A DNA stretch of 5,433 bases from Chthoniobacteraceae bacterium (GTDB lineage: Bacteria; Verrucomicrobiota; Verrucomicrobiia; Chthoniobacterales; Chthoniobacteraceae), in the NCBI GenBank assembly GCA_947478975.1, contig CANJYI010000204.1, positions 1-5,433 on the forward strand, given 5' to 3'. A program made the translations under genes and the position numbers. Shown in pieces: positions 1-5,415 of this stretch. Position 1 is the first letter of the stretch. Each line of letters begins with the position of its first letter. The notes beneath the pieces were generated by a model. The model was given only the letters and a program-made list of their open reading frames with translations. It ran no database searches and had not been told where the DNA came from.

Positions 1-437
1 ACGATGCCTGCGCGTTCTTGGCCCGGTTCGACAACGGGTCGCTGGCGACCTTTGAGTCCACCCGCTATGCCCGCGGTCACAAGGCTCTTTATACTCTGGA
101 AATCAACGGGGAGAACGCCTCGATCGCCTGGGATCTGCATGACCTCCACCGCCTCCAGTACTTCGATCACCGCGACCGCGGCAATCTCCGGGGCTGGCGC
201 TCGATCCACGTCACCGACGGGGATCATCCCTACATGAGCAAGTGGTGGGTGCCCGGCTTGCAGATTGGGTATGAGCACACCTTCGTGCATCAGGTGGCGG
301 ACTTCATGGAAGGCGTGGGCTCCGGCCATTTTGCCGGCCCGACTTTCCGTGATGCACTGGAAACACAGTATGTGTGCGACGCGGTGCTTTCCTCGGCCAA
401 GAGCGGCCAGTGGAACGACGTCAAGCACGCCTACTAA
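1..437 (+). CDS. Gfo/Idh/MocA-family oxidoreductase, C-terminal part (5' truncated by window)
   Basis: The reading frame is open from base 3 to the TAA at 435-437 and gives about 144 residues, so the start and the N-terminal NAD(P)-binding Rossmann domain lie upstream of the window. What remains matches the C-terminal substrate-binding and dimerisation domain of Gfo/Idh/MocA dehydrogenases. It begins with the strand segment FLARFDNGSLATFESTRYA, continues with LEINGENASIAWDLHDL, and has the late signature WWVPGLQIGYEHTFVHQVADF followed by a TFRDAL...QYVCDAVLSSA helix. Such enzymes oxidise or reduce sugars, inositols or related polyols in the cytoplasm using NAD(P). The substrate cannot be read from this fragment. 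An ATG at base 18 is internal and is not the start. A strong terminator 42 bases after the stop shows this is the last gene of its transcript. The family call is secure by recognition of the conserved tail; a specific substrate assignment is not possible. Confidence 0.88.
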   Translation, partial: DACAFLARFDNGSLATFESTRYARGHKALYTLEINGENASIAWDLHDLHRLQYFDHRDRGNLRGWRSIHVTDGDHPYMSKWWVPGLQIGYEHTFVHQVADFMEGVGSGHFAGPTFRDALETQYVCDAVLSSAKSGQWNDVKHAY

Positions 438-479
438 AGCGGTTCCTTTTCCCCAGCAGTGGGGTTCGGGCTTTTGTAT

Positions 480-517
480 CGCCGGGTTTGCAGCAATGCA
501 GGCCCGGCGTTCTTTTT
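480..517 (+). terminator. Rho-independent terminator of the oxidoreductase gene
   Basis: Bases 480-492 pair with 497-509 to give a 13-bp stem. The outer part is CGCCGGG with CCCGGCG, there are two T·G wobbles, and the inner part is TGCA with TGCA. The loop is GCAA, a stable GNRA-type tetraloop. A T-rich run, TTCTTTTT, follows at 510-517. This is the textbook form of an intrinsic terminator reading on the plus strand, and it sits 42 bases past the stop of the oxidoreductase. It should isolate that gene from the convergent small gene and the secretin operon. Confidence 0.88.
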
Positions 518-530
518 GCGGGTGTCTTGC

Positions 531-569
531 AAAAGAAAAGCCGCTTCCGGTCGGAACCGGAGGCGGCTT
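531..569 (-). terminator. Rho-independent terminator of the small Cys-rich gene (minus strand)
   Basis: Bases 538-550 pair with 557-569 (13 bp, one T·G wobble, arms AAGCCGCTTCCGG and CCGGAGGCGGCTT) around a 6-base loop. On the plus strand no T run follows the hairpin. On the minus strand the hairpin runs directly into TTCTTTT (537-531). It therefore reads as a terminator for minus-strand transcription, 57 bases beyond the stop of the 626-799 gene. It stands back to back with the plus-strand terminator at 480-517, as expected between convergent genes. Confidence 0.85.
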
Positions 570-596
570 CTCGGCTGGAACCGGCTCAGGCGGCTT
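548..596. repeat. Imperfect direct repeat overlapping the minus-strand terminator
   Basis: GGAACCGG-A-GGCGGCTT at 553-569 recurs as GGAACCGG-CTCA-GGCGGCTT at 577-596; the two differ by a 3-base indel plus the spacer, and CGG also precedes both. The first copy supplies one arm of the terminator hairpin. The second copy could pair with the same opposite arm: AAAAGCCGC at 536-544 with GCGGCTTTT at 590-598, a perfect 9-bp match. A local duplication of a terminator arm is the simplest origin. Confidence 0.6.
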
Positions 597-625
597 TTAA
601 GGCCGTCGAGCAGGACCCAGTTGAA

Positions 626-799
626 CTACTTGTTGCACTTCTTGCAGACTTCGCCTTTGCCCTTTGCTTCGACGCAGCAGGGGTGGGCGCAATCCTTACC
701 TGCGGCCTTGGCCTTATCGCAGCAGGATTCCGCCATCAAGGGGGCGGAAAGGACTGCGAACGCGAAGGAAGCGGCGGAGATGAGTTTGATGATGTTCAT
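626..799 (-). CDS. Small secreted cysteine-rich protein (57 aa), hypothetical
   Basis: On the minus strand an ATG at 799-797 opens a 57-codon frame ending in TAG (628-626). The start is supported by a near-ideal ribosome binding site, GGAGGTG, four bases upstream of the start when counted from the GGAGG core. The protein has a clear Sec signal peptide: Lys5, a hydrophobic core at about residues 6-19, and the cleavage motif PLMA before Glu24. The mature part would be 34 residues with seven cysteines: C26-C27, C37, C41-C42 and a C52-x2-C55 pair. It also has His39 and about nine lysines. It resembles short uncharacterised CC...CC...CxxC proteins that I recall from Verrucomicrobiota; that recall is not verified. 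Periplasmic binding of a soft metal or a thiol redox role is plausible from the cysteines but is inference. It has its own terminator, and its 5' end faces the secretin operon across a 138-base divergent region. The sequence is short but the combination of signals makes it very likely real. Confidence 0.85.
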   Translation of the reverse strand: MNIIKLISAASFAFAVLSAPLMAESCCDKAKAAGKDCAHPCCVEAKGKGEVCKKCNK

Positions 800-801
800 A
801 G

Positions 802-808
802 CACCTCC
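802..808 (-). promoter_or_regulatory. Strong Shine-Dalgarno of the small Cys-rich gene
   Basis: The minus strand reads GGAGGTG here, inside a longer GGGGAGGTGC. This is an almost full complement to the 16S rRNA 3' end, with the GGAGG core four bases before the ATG at 799. It is the strongest ribosome binding site in the window and fixes the start of the 57-residue protein. It suggests the peptide is made in quantity when transcribed. Confidence 0.8.
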
Positions 809-855
809 CCTCGTAAATGAATCCGGGCAATTTTCCAGCAGTAAAATCGCTTTTT

Positions 856-883
856 TTCGGTCGGTTCGGTCGGGCAGAACCGA
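856..883. repeat. Tandem 9-bp repeat with overlapping inverted repeat (possible operator)
   Basis: TTCGGTCGG occurs twice with no gap, at 856-864 and 865-873. TCGGTTC at 861-867, which spans the repeat junction, is the inverse complement of GAACCGA at 877-883, with a 9-base spacer. The T run sits before this structure on the plus strand, so it is not an intrinsic terminator in either direction. Its place in a divergent promoter region fits a regulator-binding site, but no known operator consensus is recognised. Confidence 0.4.
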
Positions 884-937
884 TTGAGTCGGCTGTTGCT
901 AGATTCGGTTTTTAGTGGGAGGATGCTGGACCCCGCC

Positions 938-3439
938 ATGCGCTCTATTTTGCGTCCTTCCCACCTCTTGCTTCCGCTGGCTGCCTTGATCGCACTGCCT
1001 CTGGCCGTGCCGCCCCTCGGGCCGGTGCCCGTGCTGGCCCAGGCAGGCTCTGAGATGGTCAAGCTGACTTTTCCCAACGCCGACGTGCGTGACGTGCTGA
1101 CCCAGTACGAGTTGCTGGTTGGAAAGCGGGTGCTTTACGACAACACGGTGCAGGGGCAGGTCAATATCAACGTCCCGGAGGTGCCCAAGGAGGAGGCGAT
1201 CCGGATCATTGAAATCACCCTGTTGATGAACGGGTACCATCTGGTGCCTTCCGACATTGACCCGAATCTGGTCAAGGCCACCGGTATCGGGCGTGCGCCC
1301 AGGAGCGTGGGGGTGCCGATTTTCGCCGAACCCGAGCCGATTCCGGACAACGAGCAGGTCATCATGTACATGGTGAAGCTGCGGTACGCGGATCCGACGG
1401 AACTGGCGCAGGTTTTGCAGCAGGCAATGCCGGCGTCCAGGCAGGAATATTCCCCCAACATTGTGGCCTTGCCCAAGGCGCAGGCGCTTTTGGTGACGGA
1501 GAACACCTCGGTGCTGCGCGGCTTGATGCGCATCATCCGCTCGGCCGATTTGGAGCCGACCCGTGTGGATGGGGAGTTTATCACCTTGCAACGGGCCTCC
1601 GCCAAGGACGTGGTGCAGATGCTCGAAAAGCTTTTTGAAAAGCCTCAGACCGGCGCAACGCCCGGGGCGCCGCGGCCCGCAGTGGTGCCTCCCAAACCAG
1701 CGGACGGTGCCAACCCGGCGGCGGCGGCACCCTCTCCTTTGACCACGGTCGAACTGGGGGGGATGACTGAAGACTCCATGGTGGCAGGCAAGGTGCGCCT
1801 GACCGCCGATGAGCGGACCAACCGGATTTACGTGGTGAGCCGGCCTTCGAACATCCCGGTGCTGCGCAAGCTCATCCAGCAGTTCGACGAGGACGTGCCC
1901 TTCAATGAGCCGCTCGTTCGGCCGCTGAAGTTTGTCTCCGCCGGGGATATTTTGGATGCGCTGGTCAAGGCTGTGTCAGACCCCGGGACCAAGGACACGG
2001 GCGTTGCCGGAGCGGGCGGCAACACGCAGGGCCGGAACCAGACCCAGACAAATAATGCCGGAACCGGGAGTCAGTTTGGCAACCGCGGCGGCTTGGGGGG
2101 CAGCAGCGGCGGTCTTTCTGGCGGCGGCTCGGGCGAATCTCTCAGCTTGCAGGGCGAGCAGAAGGAAATCATCCCCACGACCGTCCTGGTGGGGAACGCC
2201 CGCATCATGGCGGACAAGCGGCGGAACGCGATCATGGTGATCGGCAGCCAGGACATGAAGGAGAAGGTGGAAAACATTCTCAACCAACTGGACGTACGCT
2301 CTCCCCAGGTGATGCTGACCACGGTCATCGGCGAACTGACCCTCAAAGACGGGCAGAATTTCGGCGTGAACTACCTTCTGCACAACGGGCGCCGCGATTT
2401 GCTTAATTCGGGTACCTCAGGCTCTGCGGTGAGCATCTCCGGAAGTTCGATGGCGCTGAATCTGGCCCAGTTGCTGGCTGACCCACGTTCCACCCGGATG
2501 ATGACTGCGGGGGCGGTGGGAATTAACGGATTTATCTCCGCAGGGGATTCCTTGGCAGCGATCGTAACGGCACTGGAATCGACCAGTAAGTTCAAGGTGA
2601 CCCATCGGCCGACGCTGTTCGCCAGCAACAATAAGACGGCCACCATAATCAGCGGTGAGCGCATCGCGGTGATCACCGGGTCCCAGTCCTCGCCGGGGAC
2701 GACTCTCGGCAACTCTGTTGTCAATCAGGTCCAGTACATTAATGTGAACCTGAAGCTGCAGGTCATTCCGCTGATCAATAGCGACAAGGATGTGAACTTG
2801 GACATCCTTCAAACGTTGGCCGAAATCACCGGCAACACCCAGATCAAGGACAGCAGCGGTGTGGTCAACGAATACCCGGTCATCTCCGACCGGCAGCTTT
2901 CCACCACCGTCTTGGTGCCCAACGAGGGAACTCTGGTTTTGGGCGGCCTAGTCAAGGACAGCCACAACAAAACCAAGACGGGCGTCCCAGTCCTGAGTAA
3001 AATGCCGATTCTTGGTGGCCTGTTCCGTAGCACATCGATCCAAAAAGACCGGACTGAGTTGGTCGTCTTGATCCGTCCCTCTGTGAGCATTGGCCCCGAG
3101 GACGTCTACGATGTTCGGGATCGGAACATGAAGCCGATGCGCATCCCGGTGAATCTGGAGGATGACTTGGTTCTGCCCGATCCGGCGGCCTTCAAGTCAG
3201 GGAAACGCTCGGCGGATCCAACCTATTCTTCAACGCCCGAGCTGAAGCCTTTCCGTGCGAACGCCGACACCGTGCAGGCGGCGGATGCGACCGGCGCGCG
3301 TGCGCAAACCACGCCTCCCCCCACTCCAGCAACGCCTGCGGAGGCCGTTCCCGCCGATAAAAACGCTGCCGAGGCTGCTGACGCTGCGCCCAAGAAGAAG
3401 AAGCCGTTCAAGGTGCAGCCCAAGCCGGCCGCCGAGTAG
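938..3439 (+). CDS. gspD: GspD-type outer-membrane secretin (type II secretion / type IV pilus family)
   Basis: This encodes the multimeric outer-membrane channel of a type II secretion or type IV pilus-like machine. From ATG 938 the protein has 833 residues. It has a signal peptide (MRSILRPSH n-region, a Leu/Ala/Pro-rich core, likely cut after AQA at residue 36). An N0 domain follows at about 41-115 (VKLTFPNADVRDVL...MNGYHLV), then N1 (about 141-209), N2 (about 210-320, with a Pro/Ala-rich insert near 237-267) and N3 (about 321-458, with a Gly/Asn/Ser-rich insert near 349-411). The secretin core runs from about 459 to 714. It carries the family signature VPNEGTLVLGGL (660-671), GVPVLSKMPILGGLFRS (682-698) and the closing strand ELVVLIRP (707-714). 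The last 119 residues form an Ala/Pro/Lys-rich tail. The start is uncertain: TTG 884 and ATG 923 are in frame. ATG 923 abuts the GGGAGG at 917-922 with no spacer, while ATG 938 lies 15 bases from it and gives the best signal peptide. The gspE-like gene follows 17 bases later, so the two are probably co-transcribed. The secretin family is certain; GspD rather than PilQ is favoured by the N0-N1-N2-N3 layout. Confidence 0.92.
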   Translation: MRSILRPSHLLLPLAALIALPLAVPPLGPVPVLAQAGSEMVKLTFPNADVRDVLTQYELLVGKRVLYDNTVQGQVNINVPEVPKEEAIRIIEITLLMNGYHLVPSDIDPNLVKATGIGRAPRSVGVPIFAEPEPIPDNEQVIMYMVKLRYADPTELAQVLQQAMPASRQEYSPNIVALPKAQALLVTENTSVLRGLMRIIRSADLEPTRVDGEFITLQRASAKDVVQMLEKLFEKPQTGATPGAPRPAVVPPKPADGANPAAAAPSPLTTVELGGMTEDSMVAGKVRLTADERTNRIYVVSRPSNIPVLRKLIQQFDEDVPFNEPLVRPLKFVSAGDILDALVKAVSDPGTKDTGVAGAGGNTQGRNQTQTNNAGTGSQFGNRGGLGGSSGGLSGGGSGESLSLQGEQKEIIPTTVLVGNARIMADKRRNAIMVIGSQDMKEKVENILNQLDVRSPQVMLTTVIGELTLKDGQNFGVNYLLHNGRRDLLNSGTSGSAVSISGSSMALNLAQLLADPRSTRMMTAGAVGINGFISAGDSLAAIVTALESTSKFKVTHRPTLFASNNKTATIISGERIAVITGSQSSPGTTLGNSVVNQVQYINVNLKLQVIPLINSDKDVNLDILQTLAEITGNTQIKDSSGVVNEYPVISDRQLSTTVLVPNEGTLVLGGLVKDSHNKTKTGVPVLSKMPILGGLFRSTSIQKDRTELVVLIRPSVSIGPEDVYDVRDRNMKPMRIPVNLEDDLVLPDPAAFKSGKRSADPTYSSTPELKPFRANADTVQAADATGARAQTTPPPTPATPAEAVPADKNAAEAADAAPKKKKPFKVQPKPAAE

Positions 3440-3442
3440 TTG

Positions 3443-3448
3443 AGAGGA
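3443..3448 (+). promoter_or_regulatory. Ribosome binding site of the ATPase gene
   Basis: AGAGGA lies eight bases before the ATG at 3457, within the 17-base gap after the secretin stop codon. It supports the 3457 start and independent re-initiation on a shared mRNA. Confidence 0.65.
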
Positions 3449-3456
3449 ATTTTCTC

Positions 3457-5163
3457 ATGAGCGCGCGTCAGGCAATTCTAAGCGTGTTGCGGGCCAGCGG
3501 CGTGGCCTCCGACGAGGAGGCACGCGAGATCGCGACGCTCGCCCCGCCACCCGGCGGTTCGTGGACGGTTGCTGCCTTGGATTCGGGCAAGGTCGACGAA
3601 CTGCTGCTGGCCCAGGAACTCGCCAAACTCGGGCGCTCCTCCTACCTGCTGGTGGAATCCCTCCAAGTGGAGCGGGCGGTGCTAGAACTGCTCCCCAGCC
3701 GGCTTGTGTTCAAACACCACATCCTCCCCGTCAAGGCGGATGAAAGGGTGGTGCAAATTGCCACCTACGACATTTTCAACGCGGCTGCCCGCCGCATGGC
3801 GGAGCAGCAACTGGCAGGGCGCAAGGTGGAATGGGTGCTCTGTGGGCGTTCGCCGCTGTTGCGCACCATCAAGTCGCTCTACGGAGTGGGGGCGGAAACG
3901 CTCGAGGAACTGCTCCAGTCGACCCGGTACGACAACCTGGAAGAGCGCGAAGAGGCGCACAACATCGCCAGCGACGATCCCGAGGCGAGCGTGGTGAAGT
4001 TCGTCAACCAGATCATTCGGGAGGCGATCCACGAACGGGCGACCGACATCCATGTCGAGCCGCTCGAGAACGATCTGCGGATCCGCTACCGGATCGACGG
4101 CATTTTGCACGAGGTTGCCGTGCCGCCCCAGTTGCGACGGTTGCAGAGCGCGATTATCTCGCGCCTGAAGGTGATGGCGCACATGGACATTGCGGAGCGC
4201 CGCCTGCCGCAGGATGGCCGCATCAACCTCCAGACTCCCGGCGGCGCCATCGACGTGCGCGTTTCGACCATTCCAACCGTCAACGGAGAGAGTATTTCAC
4301 TGCGTCTCTTGAGCCGCAGCGAGACGCTGCAGTTCGGACTGGACCGGTTGGACATGACCGAAGAGCAGATGCGCGTGGTGCAGGCGCTGCTTGTGCTTCC
4401 AAACGGAATCATCATGGTCACCGGTCCCACCGGTTCGGGCAAATCGACCACGCTTTACTCCTTCCTGACCTCGATCAACTCGGTCACTCGGCGGATCATC
4501 ACCATCGAGGAGCCCGTCGAATACCGGTTGCCCGGGGTTTCGCAAATCGACGTGAAGCCTGAAATCAACCTGACTTTTGCTCAGGGCCTGCGAGCGATTT
4601 TGCGTCAGGACCCCAACGTCGTGATGGTCGGGGAAATTCGTGACTTTGAAACGGCGGAAATCGCGATTCGCGCGGCCATGACCGGCCATGTGGTCTTTTC
4701 GACGCTCCACACCAACGATGCGGTCGGCGGAATCACCCGTCTGCTGGACATGGGGATCGAGCCTTTCCTGCTGGCCAGCGTCGTGCGTGCCTTTTTGGCG
4801 CAGCGCCTGGTGCGGACGCTCTGCAAACACTGCAAGGAGCCGTTTGACTACCCGCTGGATTATTTGCGCGAGCTGGGGCTCGAGGTGCCTGCAGGCACCC
4901 TGCTTTACAAGGGGCGGGGCTGCGAGCATTGCCGTGGCACCGGCTACCGGGGACGGACAGCCATCTACGAAATTTGTGTCCTTTCCGAACAGCTGCGCCG
5001 GATTGTGGTCAAGAAGGGCACTGGCTCGGAAATGAAGGCCTGCGCAGTACAGCAGGGAATGGGGACGCTCCGGACCGACGGCTGGCGGCGTGTGCTGAAG
5101 GGCCAGACGACCATCGAGGAGATTCTGCGGGTCACGCAGGAAGACGATTTGATGGACGAATAG
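3457..5163 (+). CDS. gspE: GspE/PulE-family type II secretion (type IV pilus assembly) ATPase
   Basis: This is the cytoplasmic hexameric ATPase that powers pseudopilus or pilus extension from the inner membrane. The protein has 568 residues, normal for GspE/PilB. Residues 1 to about 140 form an N-terminal GspE_N/MshEN-like domain, which in relatives docks to the GspL/PilM partner. A linker leads to the N2 domain (VVKFVNQIIREAIHERATDIHVEP, with RYRIDG) and then the RecA-like core. Visible motifs are Walker A GPTGSGKST (323-331, Lys329) and the Asp box ITIEEPVEY (around Glu351, Glu352 and Glu355). Walker B is VVMVGEIRD (388-396, Glu393), and the His box TGHVVFSTLHTNDA includes His411 and His418. 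Two CxxC pairs (C456/C459 and C489/C492) form the zinc-binding tetracysteine module typical of GspE and PilB extension ATPases. All catalytic residues are present. The gene follows the secretin by 17 bases and has its own Shine-Dalgarno. A PilB/MshE-type role in a pilus is the main alternative; retraction ATPases (PilT) are excluded by the N-terminal domain and zinc module. Confidence 0.94.
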   Translation: MSARQAILSVLRASGVASDEEAREIATLAPPPGGSWTVAALDSGKVDELLLAQELAKLGRSSYLLVESLQVERAVLELLPSRLVFKHHILPVKADERVVQIATYDIFNAAARRMAEQQLAGRKVEWVLCGRSPLLRTIKSLYGVGAETLEELLQSTRYDNLEEREEAHNIASDDPEASVVKFVNQIIREAIHERATDIHVEPLENDLRIRYRIDGILHEVAVPPQLRRLQSAIISRLKVMAHMDIAERRLPQDGRINLQTPGGAIDVRVSTIPTVNGESISLRLLSRSETLQFGLDRLDMTEEQMRVVQALLVLPNGIIMVTGPTGSGKSTTLYSFLTSINSVTRRIITIEEPVEYRLPGVSQIDVKPEINLTFAQGLRAILRQDPNVVMVGEIRDFETAEIAIRAAMTGHVVFSTLHTNDAVGGITRLLDMGIEPFLLASVVRAFLAQRLVRTLCKHCKEPFDYPLDYLRELGLEVPAGTLLYKGRGCEHCRGTGYRGRTAIYEICVLSEQLRRIVVKKGTGSEMKACAVQQGMGTLRTDGWRRVLKGQTTIEEILRVTQEDDLMDE

Positions 5164-5222
5164 TCGGTCCTGCGACTTGGGCTTGCCAAGGCAAAGCCGG
5201 AGGCGCGGTCCCGTTGCCCATA

Positions 5223-5387
5223 CTAGGCCCGTTGGCTTCGCGCCGGTGTGGGGCGTTTGGCGCAGCCGCAGCCTCCGCCACAGGAGCTCGCAGCCGCCGG
5301 GCTGCGGAGGGAGCGCCATTGGCGCCGGGCCAAATAGGCGCCGGCGGCGAAGACGCAGAATGCGACGAGAAGCTGGTCAAAAGACAT
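5223..5387 (-). CDS. FeoB-associated-type Cys-rich small membrane protein (54 aa)
   Basis: The minus strand has an ATG at 5387-5385 and a TAG at 5225-5223, coding for 54 residues. Residues 5-20 form one hydrophobic segment (QLLVAFCVFAAGAYLA). It is followed at once by an Arg-rich stretch (RRQWRSLR) that should stay in the cytoplasm by the positive-inside rule. A Ser/Ala linker then leads to a Gly/Cys cluster, SCGGGCGCAK (C36-x3-C40-x-C42), and a short basic tail. This order is that of the FeoB-associated Cys-rich membrane protein family, which usually sits beside the ferrous iron transporter FeoB. A role in iron handling is therefore likely, though no function is proven for the family. No good Shine-Dalgarno is seen before the ATG. 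The frame stays open upstream to the window edge but with no other start codon, so a longer upstream-fused protein cannot be excluded. It converges on the ATPase gene with 59 bases between stops. Confidence 0.75.
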   Translation of the reverse strand: MSFDQLLVAFCVFAAGAYLARRQWRSLRSPAAASSCGGGCGCAKRPTPARSQRA

Positions 5388-5397
5388 GGCGTTTAAT

Positions 5398-5415
5398 GCA
5401 GGCCAAGAAGCCTGC
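5398..5415. repeat. Short palindrome, REP-like
   Basis: GCAGGC (5398-5403) and GCCTGC (5410-5415) form a 6-bp perfect stem around CAAGAA. There is no T run on either side, so it is not a terminator. It lies 11 bases upstream of the small FeoB-associated-type gene, in its 5' leader or the intergenic gap. Stems of this kind recur as dispersed intergenic repeats in some Verrucomicrobiota, but only one copy is visible here. Confidence 0.35.

Larger units (their letters stand above)
800..937. promoter_or_regulatory. Divergent intergenic control region
   Basis: This 138-base gap separates the start of the minus-strand Cys-rich gene from the chosen start of the plus-strand secretin gene, so both promoters should lie in or near it. 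It holds a T run (851-857), a tandem 9-bp repeat and an inverted repeat (listed separately). I see no convincing paired -35/-10 boxes for sigma-70 in either direction: TAGATT at 900-905 is a possible -10 for the operon but lacks a well-spaced -35. The promoter assignment is therefore by position only. Confidence 0.45.

Noticed and set aside
451..464. CCCC-AGCAGT-GGGG stem just after the oxidoreductase stop
   Set aside because: It has only four base pairs, and the T-rich stretch is before it rather than after. The strong terminator at 480-517 explains the 3' end.
374..820. Plus-strand open frame of 148 codons across the 3' intergenic region
   Set aside because: It overlaps the oxidoreductase end, both terminators and the antisense of the Cys-rich gene. 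It has no ribosome binding site, and the minus-strand gene in the same place has far better signals.
884..937. TTG 884 as the secretin start
   Set aside because: It would add 18 residues (including VFSGRMLDPA) before the signal peptide, has no Shine-Dalgarno, and falls right after the inverted repeat. An ATG start with a regular signal peptide is more likely.
899..1591. Minus-strand open frame of 230 codons
   Set aside because: It is antisense to the secretin N-terminal domains, and its translation is low-complexity and His/Arg-rich with no recognisable motif.
5180..5198. Hairpin GGCTTGCC / GGCAAAGCC after the ATPase stop as a terminator
   Set aside because: The stem has a bulged A and a two-base loop before opening, and no T run follows on either strand. 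It may help slow polymerase between the convergent genes but cannot be called an intrinsic terminator.
4297..5319. Long minus-strand open frame of 340 codons
   Set aside because: It lies opposite the ATPase gene, whose complete motif set proves the plus-strand frame is real. The minus-strand translation has no recognisable domain and is His/Gln/Arg-rich, as is typical of antisense shadows in GC-rich genes.
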